NCBI RefSeq assembly: GCF_000719265.1
Contig: NZ_JOFL01000048.1
Span: forward strand, 1-7,109
Direction of reading: 5' to 3'
DNA: 7,109 nt
From: Streptomyces roseoverticillatus
GTDB taxonomy: Bacteria; Actinomycetota; Actinomycetes; Streptomycetales; Streptomycetaceae
Below the pieces are notes generated by a model. It was not told the DNA's origin. It saw only the letters and a list, made by a program, of their open reading frames with translations, and ran no database searches. The translations under genes were made by a program, and so were the position numbers. Positions 1-5,425 of this stretch are shown here, in pieces (within the stretch, counting starts at the first letter, position 1; each line of letters begins with the position of its first letter).

Positions 1-137
1 GGGGGCTCGGGGGTGGGGGTCCGGGGCCGTATATTTACGGCGCCCTTCCCCCTCCGCAGACTCACCCGGCACTTGGCGCCACAAATACACGTCAGCGCCC
101 CGGACCCCCACCCCTGCGCCCCCACCACCTCCCGCCG
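1..137. repeat. Left long palindrome and inverted repeat arm
   Basis: This AT-poor block folds almost completely on itself. Bases 10-26 pair perfectly with 98-114 (17 bp), 29-44 pair with 75-90 (16 positions), and 1-6 pair with 118-123. The loop is 45-74. The three non-Watson-Crick positions in the 29-44/75-90 stem are A-C on the plus strand but G-T wobbles on the minus strand, so the minus strand (RNA or single-stranded DNA) makes the better hairpin. Bases 81-137 recur exactly, inverted, at 6997-7053. The block lies about 50 nt beyond the stop codon of the leftward gene ending at 190, so it could act as its terminator or 3' structured RNA. It could equally be a foldback or miniature mobile repeat, or a terminal structure of a linear replicon. 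The window starts inside the palindrome, so its true left limit is unknown. Confidence 0.85.
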
Positions 138-189
138 TCCCTCCTGCTGACGCCGATGGCCTGGTCGGATGCCGCCCCGTCGTGGGGAG

Positions 190-579
190 CTACGTGACGG
201 TGGGGCGGTGCAGTTTGATGACCCCGGTCAGCAACACGTCGTGGTTGGAGAACAGACCAGGCAGCTCGTAGCGCCTGCTGATCGTGGCCGCCCATCTACC
301 GGGCGGTTCGTACGAGCCGGTCATCCGGACGCGGAAGGCCTGAGTGATGATCCACCGAGCGTGGTCATCGGGCAGATCCCTGGCCCGGCAGAATTCCTGC
401 GCCAGTCTCCACAGCGTCTCTCCGGTGCCCGCAGGGTCGGTGACACCGATTACGGCGATGTCTCCCAATCCGCGGCTGTCGGACGACTGGCTGGTGTAGG
501 CGACGGTGTGGCCTTCGAGCGGGAAGGCGGTGATGCGGCTCGTACCTGACAGCTCGACGGCGGCGCTCTTGCCGGACAT
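190..579 (-). CDS. Hypothetical protein, 129 aa
   Basis: I do not recognise this protein and assign no function. The start is the ATG at 579-577 (MSGKSAAVELSG); the open frame continues upstream, but that part overlaps the neighbouring gene in another frame and looks non-coding. No good Shine-Dalgarno sequence precedes this ATG, so the start is moderately certain. The protein is soluble, with no signal peptide or membrane segment. It shows a beta-rich N-terminal half (VAYTS, IAVIGVTDP at about 41-49), a helix around 54-68 (ETLWRLAQEFCRARD), and a C-terminal part with WIITQAFRVRM at 76-86. It lies 79 nt downstream of the GRDP-like gene in the same direction, but a strong hairpin separates them, so co-transcription is uncertain. 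The long palindrome lies downstream. Confidence 0.7.
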   Translation of the reverse strand: MSGKSAAVELSGTSRITAFPLEGHTVAYTSQSSDSRGLGDIAVIGVTDPAGTGETLWRLAQEFCRARDLPDDHARWIITQAFRVRMTGSYEPPGRWAATISRRYELPGLFSNHDVLLTGVIKLHRPTVT

Positions 580-617
580 GGTCGGTCCGTTCAGTCTGCT
601 GGAAGTAGGTGCGCCGG

Positions 618-645
618 GGGCCGCCTGCCGTGAGGCGGGCGGCCC
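618..645 (-). terminator. Strong GC hairpin between two leftward genes
   Basis: Bases 618-629 pair with 634-645 around a 4-nt loop (GTGA on the plus strand). The stem is 12 positions, of which 11 are Watson-Crick and one is T-G on the plus strand (A-C on the minus strand). It begins 13 nt past the stop codon of the leftward gene 659-1183. No T-run follows, as is common for Streptomyces terminators. It probably ends or weakens transcription before the gene at 190-579. Confidence 0.6.
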
Positions 646-658
646 GTCCGGCCGGTGG

Positions 659-1183
659 CTAGTTGCTGCCGCAGCCGCCACCGTCACCGCAGCACGCGGG
701 AGGGTTGCACTCGGCCGCCGTGCCCCACAGCTCGTGGTCCACGGTGAATCCGGCTGCCTCGATTGCGGCGATGGTGCGCCCAAGGGCGATGGCGTCGCGT
801 GGGCGCAGCGGGCCTTCGAACGGGTTGTGGTGCAGGAAACGGCCGAACTGTTCCTGGCACCAGCCGGCGTACTCGCGGGTGTGGAGCATGAAGGTGTGCC
901 AGCCGGGATCGACATCGGTTGAAGGGGACAGGGGCACGTCCTGGCGGTGGCCGCTCATCCAGAGGAAGGCGAGGGCCTGGTCCATGACACGTTCCGCCAT
1001 GGGCCGGGGCCTCTTCTCGTGCTCCATGAGGAAAGCCACCAGGCGGCCGAACAACTCGTCATCGACGAGCGAGCGGCCGGTACGTACTGCAACCGGAGCA
1101 GTTGCGGCGATCACTGTTCGGTCCGCAGCGTGTCCCCGTGAGTGTCCGAACCGCTCGGCAGGGATCAGGCACGTTGCGCTCAT
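659..1183 (-). CDS. GRDP-like protein with Cys/Gly-rich C-terminus, 174 aa
   Basis: The central block carries D92-x2-W95-H96, then H101-T-x2-Y105-x3-C109 and a terminal F116-L-H118-H119-N-P121. This pattern (D..WH...LHT..Y..fC....G.F.HH.P) is the one I associate with the glycine-rich domain-containing protein (GRDP/DUF1399-like) family, whose biochemical role in bacteria is unknown. The clustered His, Cys and Asp residues suggest metal binding, which is inference. The tail from about residue 159 is short and rich in Cys and Gly (C159, C164, C165, C171) and ends in GSN. There is no signal peptide or membrane helix. The ATG at 1183-1181 is preceded by GAGGAG five bases away, so the start is well supported. 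It diverges from the operon starting at 1358 and shares a 174-nt control region with it. I could not identify its own promoter with confidence. Confidence 0.75.
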   Translation of the reverse strand: MSATCLIPAERFGHSRGHAADRTVIAATAPVAVRTGRSLVDDELFGRLVAFLMEHEKRPRPMAERVMDQALAFLWMSGHRQDVPLSPSTDVDPGWHTFMLHTREYAGWCQEQFGRFLHHNPFEGPLRPRDAIALGRTIAAIEAAGFTVDHELWGTAAECNPPACCGDGGGCGSN

Positions 1184-1257
1184 GGCATCTCCTCGCTCTC
1201 ACAACGCCTGGGGTTCGAGACGAACGTAGAGCGGTGGTCACCCAACCACCCAGAGGA

Positions 1258-1271
1258 TTGCGCGAGTTTGC
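1258..1271. promoter_or_regulatory. Degenerate operator-like site
   Basis: TTGCGCGAGTTTGC matches the inverted sequence at 1322-1335 in 13 of 14 positions. It lies just upstream of the candidate -35 hexamer at 1282, so together with the dyad at 1320-1333 it brackets the putative promoter of the operon at 1358. An 11-nt stretch of it (TGCGCGAGTTT, 1259-1269) recurs at 5320-5330, upstream of the second regulator gene. Confidence 0.45.
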
Positions 1272-1281
1272 AGCGGCCTGA

Positions 1282-1310
1282 TTGACTGGCCCGGATGTCT
1301 CATCGACCAT
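1282..1310 (+). promoter_or_regulatory. Candidate promoter of the DUF6879/XRE operon
   Basis: TTGACT at 1282-1287 is a good -35 hexamer. With a 17-nt spacer the -10 would be GACCAT (1305-1310), which is a weak match. Initiation would then fall near 1317, beside the perfect dyad at 1320-1333, giving a leader of about 40 nt before the ATG at 1358. Only the -35 is convincing. Confidence 0.4.
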
Positions 1311-1319
1311 CGGTCTGTC

Positions 1320-1333
1320 GCGCAAACTTGCGC
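1320..1333. promoter_or_regulatory. Perfect dyad operator GCGCAA-N2-TTGCGC
   Basis: GCGCAAACTTGCGC is a perfect 6-bp inverted repeat with a 2-bp centre. It lies between the candidate promoter and the start of the operon at 1358. The position suits repression by a dimeric helix-turn-helix protein. The XRE regulator encoded last in this operon is the natural candidate, but the pairing is inferred from position only. Confidence 0.6.
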
Positions 1334-1357
1334 AAGGCAGAGGACGGGAGACCAGCC

Positions 1358-1765
1358 ATGAAGCTGCGGTTCCTCGGTAAGAACTCCACTCCTGGAGACA
1401 GCCCCACTCTGTACGCCAGCGACCGGGACAGCTACGTCGTCCAGGGCTGGAAGGTCTACGCGAACGACCTTCTGAGGCGGCTCGATGTGCCGGAAGGTCA
1501 TACCGTCGTCGAGGTGCCGACCGAACTGTTCGAGTATCTGTCCAAGGACGGTCTGCCCTCTGGGCAGATCAAGAACTTCTCGGCTCCGATCATGCTGGTC
1601 ACCGGCCAGGGGACATGCATCGTGCAGGGACCGGAGATGGATGACCCTGAGGCTCTGAGCCAGATGCGCATGCCCGGCTACGAGACCTGCGTCGAGATCC
1701 CCAAGTCCTCGATCGTGGCCCTATGGGAGGAGAGCGGTGGACCTGATCACCCCTGCACAGCGTGA
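1358..1765 (+). CDS. Conserved hypothetical protein of the DUF6879/XRE cluster, 135 aa
   Basis: The protein starts MKLRFLGKNSTPGDSPTLYA and continues with a VVQGWKVY segment, a VVEVPTELFEYL segment and, near the C-terminus, ETCVEIPKSSIVALW. I recall similar unnamed Streptomyces proteins next to DUF6879 and XRE/DUF5753 genes, and no function is known to me. It is small and soluble, probably mixed alpha/beta, with no signal peptide or membrane segment. The ATG at 1358 is preceded by GGGAG seven bases away; an in-frame ATG at 1295 lies in the control region and has no ribosome site. It is the first gene of a three-gene operon, and its last 29 nt overlap the next gene, which suggests translational coupling. 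The dyad at 1320-1333 probably controls it. Confidence 0.8.
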   Translation: MKLRFLGKNSTPGDSPTLYASDRDSYVVQGWKVYANDLLRRLDVPEGHTVVEVPTELFEYLSKDGLPSGQIKNFSAPIMLVTGQGTCIVQGPEMDDPEALSQMRMPGYETCVEIPKSSIVALWEESGGPDHPCTA

Positions 1766-2261
1766 CGAGCTTTTCCACAGCCTGGAGCGGGACGCGTTCC
1801 ATCTGGAGCTGAGGGACCACTACGGGTCGTCTGTCGAAGACACTCCCTACGCCCGTTGGCAGAGGGGAGAACCCGACGACTACGCCTGGCTGGAGCCGTG
1901 GACAGCACTCATGGAGAGCGTGACCGGGACCGGCAGGACGGTTCGGCGGGTCCGGGTTGTCACGGAACCACACTCCCGGTACGTCGGGTGGGAGCACTCG
2001 CTGACCCGACTGAATCTGGAGATGGGCGAGGACATCCGTTGGCTGCCGAGGCACAGGATGCCGGAAGGCATCACGTTCCCCGTGGACGGCAATGACTGGT
2101 GGCTGTTCGATGACCGCCTCCTTGCCGTGGGCCACTTCGACATGGAAGGGAGGGTTCTCGGCTCGGAGCTGATCGAGGACCCGAAGACCGTGGCCGAGTG
2201 CATCCGGGTGCGGGACGCTCTGTGGGCCGTGGCGATCCCGCACTGCGAGTACAAGCCCTGA
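1737..2261 (+). CDS. DUF6879 family protein, 174 aa
   Basis: I assign this to the actinomycete DUF6879 family from its overall pattern: an N-terminal FHLELRDHY (21-29), a central GRTVRRVRVVTEPHSRYVGWE, and a C-terminal aromatic WWLFDDR followed by a PKTVAECIRVRDALWAVA helix. The family has no established activity; its members usually sit beside XRE/DUF5753 regulators, as here. The start is the GTG at 1737, supported by GGGAGGAGA at 1725-1733. The gene overlaps its upstream neighbour by 29 nt in another frame and ends 7 nt before the regulator gene, so the three are almost certainly one transcript. It is soluble, with no membrane segment. A role as the partner or effector of the XRE regulator is an inference from gene order. 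Confidence 0.8.
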   Translation: MDLITPAQRDELFHSLERDAFHLELRDHYGSSVEDTPYARWQRGEPDDYAWLEPWTALMESVTGTGRTVRRVRVVTEPHSRYVGWEHSLTRLNLEMGEDIRWLPRHRMPEGITFPVDGNDWWLFDDRLLAVGHFDMEGRVLGSELIEDPKTVAECIRVRDALWAVAIPHCEYKP

Positions 2262-2268
2262 ACCATCG

Positions 2269-3111
2269 GTGAGTACTGAAGCGCAGGCACAGCGAGAGGC
2301 TTTGGGAGCCCGGCTGCGAGGACTCCGCAAGGACGCGGGGTTCAAGAGCGGCCGGGCATTCGCCGCGGCGACGGGGTGGCAGGAGTCCAAGGTCTCCCGG
2401 ATCGAGAACGGCCGGCAGAACGCCAGCGAGGACGACATCCGCCTCTGGTGTGCGAAGACCGACGCCGAGGAGCAACTCGGCGACCTGATCGCCACGGTCC
2501 GCCACATCGACGAACTGTGGCTTGAGTGGCGTCGCCAGCTCGCCTCAGGAGCCGCGCTGCGACAACAGAGGGCCATCCCGGTCTATTCCAAGACCAAAGT
2601 GTTCCGCATCTGGCACCCGACCCTGGTCTGGGGTGGGCTGCAGACGGCGGATTACGCCACGGAGACCTTCAAGCAGGTGATCAACTACTACGAGGTCCCG
2701 GATGACACGGCGGCCGCAGTGGCGAAGCGGCTGGAAAGACAGAAGTACCTGCACCAGGGTGACCGGATCTTCAACGTGCTGCTTGCCGAGCAGGCTCTTT
2801 ACAGCAACTTCGGTGGTCCGGACGTGATGCGTGGCCAGTTGGATCGCCTCCTTGCGATCATCGGCCTTCCGCGGCTGAGCCTCGGCATCCTCCCTCGCTC
2901 TGTGCCGCTGCATATCTGGCCCGGCAACTCGTTTTCGATGTTCGATGACAGGCTGGTTCTGGTCGAGACCTACTCGGCCGAGTTCTCGGTGACCCAGCCG
3001 AGAGAAATCGCCCTCTACGCCAAGGCTTTCATGCTCCTCAAGGCCTCGGCCGTCTACGGCGACAGAGCGCGGGCTCTCATCGCACAAGCCATGCAGCACT
3101 ACGGCAGGTAG
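2269..3111 (+). CDS. XRE-family regulator with DUF5753 domain, 280 aa
   Basis: Residues about 12-65 form a helix-turn-helix of the XRE type (ARLRGLRKDAG, then AAATGWQESKVSRIENGRQ as the recognition part). Residues from about 95 to the end fit DUF5753, marked by WHPTLVWGGLQTADYA (115-130) and a C-terminal VETYSAEFSVTQPREIALY stretch. Length is normal for the family. The start is the GTG at 2269, seven nucleotides after the preceding stop and without a clear Shine-Dalgarno sequence, which fits translation coupled to the DUF6879 gene. Such proteins are DNA-binding regulators, usually paired with a small partner. This one probably binds the dyad at 1320-1333 and controls its own operon. A hairpin follows 10 nt after the stop. 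It is a paralogue in architecture of the regulator at 4270-5148 but diverged in sequence. Confidence 0.9.
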   Translation: MSTEAQAQREALGARLRGLRKDAGFKSGRAFAAATGWQESKVSRIENGRQNASEDDIRLWCAKTDAEEQLGDLIATVRHIDELWLEWRRQLASGAALRQQRAIPVYSKTKVFRIWHPTLVWGGLQTADYATETFKQVINYYEVPDDTAAAVAKRLERQKYLHQGDRIFNVLLAEQALYSNFGGPDVMRGQLDRLLAIIGLPRLSLGILPRSVPLHIWPGNSFSMFDDRLVLVETYSAEFSVTQPREIALYAKAFMLLKASAVYGDRARALIAQAMQHYGR

Positions 3112-3120
3112 GGGTGGGCA

Positions 3121-3148
3121 GGGCGCGCCTCTCCTGGCGAGGGCGCCC
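3121..3148. terminator. Hairpin terminator between convergent genes
   Basis: Bases 3121-3126 (GGGCGC) pair with 3143-3148 (GCGCCC). After one bulged G, 3128-3131 pair with 3139-3142 around a 7-nt loop. The hairpin lies 10 nt past the stop of the rightward regulator gene and 55 nt past the stop of the leftward methyltransferase gene. It could therefore terminate transcripts from both sides. There is no T-run. Confidence 0.55.
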
Positions 3149-3160
3149 CGTGAACCACGC

Positions 3161-3188
3161 GGTCACAGCCGGCCGGACCGGACCTCGT
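3161..3188 (-). pseudogene. Orphan 3' end of a DUF397-like gene (direct repeat copy 1)
   Basis: These 28 bases are identical to 4075-4102, the last codons and stop of the DUF397 gene. Read on the minus strand they would encode E-V-R-S-G-R-L-stop, but no DUF397 body precedes them; upstream lies the 3' end of the methyltransferase gene. A shared GTGAACC follows both copies on the plus-strand left side (3150-3156 and 4056-4062), so the homology continues past the stop with small indels. The copy is either the scar of a deleted second DUF397 gene or one end of an inserted segment. Confidence 0.65.
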
Positions 3189-3202
3189 GGAGACCTCACC
3201 CG

Positions 3203-4018
3203 TCAGGCCTGGCCCATGGCCAGCAGATGTGAGCCGGCGGCCAGGAGATCCGGGTACGGTTCCGCCGCGCGGGCGGCGGCGAGTGCCGCGCGGAAGAGCG
3301 GGGAGTCGGGAGACAGTGGCTCGCCCGTATGCTGCTCGGCGGCCTTGAGCAGCGACCAGGTGGGCCCTTCGATCGCATAGACGCGGACGTCGCTCAGCCC
3401 GGCGGCGCGCATTTCCTCCTCCAATTCCGAGCCGGTGTGGAAGTAGGCCGCCGTGAACCCCTTCCGGCCCGGTTCGTGCACGCCCGTGGCCAGGATGTCC
3501 GTCACGGCGTCGCGCACGGTCTCGCGGTCCAGCCAGGTGGTGGCGGTGTGCTCGAAGAGCGACGCGTAACGGCTGATGGCCGCGGCCGCGACGAGACCGC
3601 CGGGTGCGGTGACCCGCCGTGCCTCTGCCAGCGCTTGGTCGCGGTCGGCGCGGTCGAGCAGGTGGTAGAGCGGTCCGAGGAGCAGCGTGACGTCGTACGT
3701 CCCGTCGCCGGCACCGAGGCTGCGCGCATCCCCGATCTCTGCCGTGCAGCCTGCCTCGGCGGCCTGCGTCACGTGCTTGGCCACCGGGTCCACGAGATGG
3801 ACCCGGTACCCGTCTGCAGCGAGCCACCGCGCGTGCGCCCCGGGCCCGCCGCCCACGTCGAGGACGTCTGCGGGTGCGGGCGGCAGGTGGCGCCGGAGCA
3901 GCTCTTGCGTACGGACCATCTCCAGCATTCCGTCCGCAGTCGCTGTCAGGCGCGTTGCCTCGTCGAAGGTGTCGGTGTAGAAGTCGATGATCTCCGGGGC
4001 CACTTGGGGGATCGTCAT
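3203..4018 (-). CDS. Class I SAM-dependent methyltransferase, 271 aa
   Basis: A Rossmann-type methyltransferase is clear: motif I V52-L-D-V-G-G-G-P-G60 binds S-adenosylmethionine, followed by the acidic end of strand 2 at VD77P, the GD97A motif, and the strand-4 segment DVTLLLGPLYHLLD (109-122). A later RRVTAPGG turn matches motif III. The C-terminal part (about 160-271) has no motif that names the substrate, so small molecule, protein and nucleic acid all remain possible; no DPPY/NPPY-type DNA-methyltransferase motif is present. The ATG at 4018 gives a sensible N-terminus (MTIPQVAPEIIDFYT), but the ribosome site is weak. The gene lies 58 nt downstream of the DUF397 gene on the same strand, so it is probably read from the regulator/DUF397 transcript. 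It sits between two 28-bp direct repeats (3161-3188 and 4075-4102), a sign of recent insertion or rearrangement. Confidence 0.92.
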   Translation of the reverse strand: MTIPQVAPEIIDFYTDTFDEATRLTATADGMLEMVRTQELLRRHLPPAPADVLDVGGGPGAHARWLAADGYRVHLVDPVAKHVTQAAEAGCTAEIGDARSLGAGDGTYDVTLLLGPLYHLLDRADRDQALAEARRVTAPGGLVAAAAISRYASLFEHTATTWLDRETVRDAVTDILATGVHEPGRKGFTAAYFHTGSELEEEMRAAGLSDVRVYAIEGPTWSLLKAAEQHTGEPLSPDSPLFRAALAAARAAEPYPDLLAAGSHLLAMGQA

Positions 4019-4074
4019 GACGGTGATGTTTTACCGCGTCCGGTCGGCCTGTCCAGTGAACCCGAGCTGAGCCG

Positions 4075-4102
4075 GGTCACAGCCGGCCGGACCGGACCTC
4101 GT
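4075..4102. repeat. 28-bp direct repeat copy 2, at the 3' end of the DUF397 gene
   Basis: This copy is identical to 3161-3188 and lies 914 bp from it. It covers the last seven codons of the DUF397 gene, its stop, and two bases beyond. Together the copies flank the methyltransferase gene. Confidence 0.85.
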
Positions 4103-4277
4103 AGAGGAAGGAGGCCCAAGTGAACGGCTGCACCTGGAGGGGTGGGAGGGTCGTGTTCTTGGAGTCGCGGATTCCGATGCGGGCCGACAGACTGGCGACT
4201 TCGACGCAGTTTCCCCCCGCATTGCTATAGGAGGACTTCCTCCAGGGTGCGGACTTGATGGCGGGTATCTCAAGCAT
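4077..4277 (-). CDS. DUF397 protein, small partner of the XRE regulator, 66 aa
   Basis: The sequence has the full DUF397 signature: W12-x-KSSYS (14-18), G-x-CVEVA (24-28), IRDSK (36-40), and the closing W54-x2-F57 with VRSG near the end. Length is typical. DUF397 proteins are encoded next to XRE/DUF5753 regulators across actinomycetes. In Streptomyces coelicolor such a pair (Scr1/Scr2) has been described as toxin-antitoxin-like, and related pairs (WhiJ-type loci) affect development. Here the start codon overlaps the regulator's stop (ATGCTTGA, 4277-4270), so translation is coupled. By analogy it probably binds the regulator encoded just upstream and changes its DNA binding. Which member would be toxic, if either, cannot be told from sequence. 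The 3' end is duplicated at 3161-3188. Confidence 0.93.
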   Translation of the reverse strand: MLEIPAIKSAPWRKSSYSNAGGNCVEVASLSARIGIRDSKNTTLPPLQVQPFTWASFLYEVRSGRL

Positions 4278-5148
4278 CGATGAGTTCTCTCGCTAGTTGC
4301 TGCAGAATGCTTGCTGTCTTGTCGGGAGAGGTCGCTGCCGCGCGAAGGGAGTCGAACCTGCGGGCGAAGCGCCCGACCTCCCGTGGCTTGTCCGACATGG
4401 ATACGGTTCCCCAGGGCATGTCGATCTGGACTGTTGACGGCAGCCCGCCGTCAAGGTCGACGACGGTGAAGTCGCTGGCGTACCGATAGCCGGACTCATG
4501 TGTGCGCAGGATCTGAACCGTCACGTTGTCCAGCTCCGAGAGTGCGGCGATCTCTGCGAGCTGCTCACGCATGACATCGGCGCTACCGACGATGTGGCGC
4601 AGCGCCCCTTCCCCCAGGATTGCCCAGAGCTGTACGGGATCCTCGGTGCGGGTCAGCAGCTCCTTGCGCATCATGCGCAGGCGGACGCTCTGCTCGATGA
4701 ACTCGTTTGTGTACTCGTCATGCATCTTCTCCATCTCGTAGACCCCGGTCGCGTACCGCTTCGTCTGGAGCAGGCCCAGGACGAGGGTCGGGTGCCACGC
4801 CTTGATGGTGTGGGCCAGGGATTCCACGCCGACGAACGTCCGTGTCGTGGGGTGCACCATGTTGGCGAAGGATGTCCATTCCTGGCTTCCGGACTCCCGG
4901 TGCAACTGGACGAGCCTGCCTACGTGCTCCTCATCCGTTACCCCGTACCGCTTCAGGAGCGCGCGCAGCTGGCCTGCTTGCTTCAGGGGGATGTTTCCGG
5001 TCTCGACGCGCTGCAGCTTCGCTTCGCTGAAGCCCAGTCCTTTCACTGCTTGTTCGAGAGTCAGTCCGGCCTCATTACGCATGCGGCGTAGCTCGATTCC
5101 CAGTTCGATCCGTCGGGCTGTTGGTCCGATCCGAGCTCCCACGCTCAT
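4270..5148 (-). CDS. XRE-family regulator with DUF5753 domain (Scr1/WhiJ-like), 292 aa
   Basis: Residues about 17-70 form the XRE helix-turn-helix (LRRMRNEAGLTLEQAVKGLG, then SEAKLQRVETG). The rest is a DUF5753 domain with WHPTLVLGLLQTKRYATGVY (118-137) and the C-terminal DMPWGTVSMSDKPREVGRF region. The ATG at 5148 is used here, but GGAAGG ends only two bases before it; the in-frame GTG two codons later (5142) has better spacing (8 nt), so the true protein may be two residues shorter. An in-frame upstream ATG at 5208 lacks a ribosome site. The gene overlaps the DUF397 gene by 8 nt. It is predicted to regulate its own promoter in 5149-5425, where GCGCGAGTTT-type elements lie. Codon use seems slightly less GC-biased than in the flanking genes, consistent with an accessory origin. 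Confidence 0.92.
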   Translation of the reverse strand: MSVGARIGPTARRIELGIELRRMRNEAGLTLEQAVKGLGFSEAKLQRVETGNIPLKQAGQLRALLKRYGVTDEEHVGRLVQLHRESGSQEWTSFANMVHPTTRTFVGVESLAHTIKAWHPTLVLGLLQTKRYATGVYEMEKMHDEYTNEFIEQSVRLRMMRKELLTRTEDPVQLWAILGEGALRHIVGSADVMREQLAEIAALSELDNVTVQILRTHESGYRYASDFTVVDLDGGLPSTVQIDMPWGTVSMSDKPREVGRFARRFDSLRAAATSPDKTASILQQLARELIDA

Positions 5149-5319
5149 CGCCTTCCGTGGCCGCTTGCCGCTTGATTGAGTCTGGCACCGCGTGTTCACA
5201 CTGCGCACCCCGCTGCCCTTCTTGCCTGCGCGCCTGAGGCCGTCGTGAAGCCCTTAAGTGCCTTCGGCGGCACACGTGTTGTCGCCGTGGCATGTGCCAA
5301 TTCAGAAGGTAGCGGTGAC

Positions 5320-5334
5320 TGCGCGAGTTTTCGC
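5320..5334. promoter_or_regulatory. Operator-like element in the divergent spacer
   Basis: TGCGCGAGTTTTCGC shares its first 11 bases with 1259-1269, upstream of the other regulator operon. A related inverted element (GGCGAAGTTGCG on the minus strand) follows at about 5342-5353. The pair sits in the 277-nt spacer between the leftward XRE gene and the rightward gene at 5426, so it could control either. Binding by an XRE/DUF5753 protein is inferred. Confidence 0.4.
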
Positions 5335-5364
5335 TTGAATCGCAACTTCGCCACCCGGCAGGGT
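5335..5364 (+). promoter_or_regulatory. Weak candidate promoter for the DUF6415-like gene
   Basis: TTGAAT (5335-5340), an 18-nt spacer and CAGGGT (5359-5364) give a weak sigma-70-like match reading toward the ATG at 5426. A perfect 6-bp hairpin, CCACCC-GGCA-GGGTGG (5351-5366), overlaps the -10 position and might be an operator or a chance structure. The remainder of the spacer (5149-5319) holds a 12-bp dyad, TGGCATGTGCCA (5288-5299), with no assigned role. Confidence 0.25.
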
Positions 5365-5425
5365 GGTTCTCGTACCGAGTCGCAGGTGCGGGCGCTACGC
5401 CTCCGCACCGCTCGAAGGAGCTGCC

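Noticed and set aside
29..90. Integron attC site
   Set aside because: The imperfect hairpin recalls attC, but there is no recognisable R'/R'' core pair with the GTTRRRY motif, no integrase, and the element brackets a multi-gene block rather than single cassettes.
190..915. A 241-aa version of the 129-aa leftward protein starting at 915
   Set aside because: The extra N-terminal part lies over the well-supported gene at 659-1183 in another frame and has an unnatural Ser/Pro/Ala/Thr-rich composition; the ATG at 579 begins the plausible protein.
1599..2576. A 325-aa minus-strand open frame
   Set aside because: It is antisense to the operon 1358-3111, with no family motif and no ribosome site; the sense genes are well supported.
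3099..3827. A 242-aa Arg-rich minus-strand open frame
   Set aside because: It overlaps the methyltransferase in another frame and is dominated by Arg/Gly/Pro, typical of an out-of-frame reading in high-GC DNA.
3203..4018. Restriction-modification DNA methyltransferase
   Set aside because: The DPPY/NPPY or PCQ catalytic motifs of DNA methyltransferases are absent and there is no adjacent endonuclease; the small-molecule/protein type class I fold fits better.
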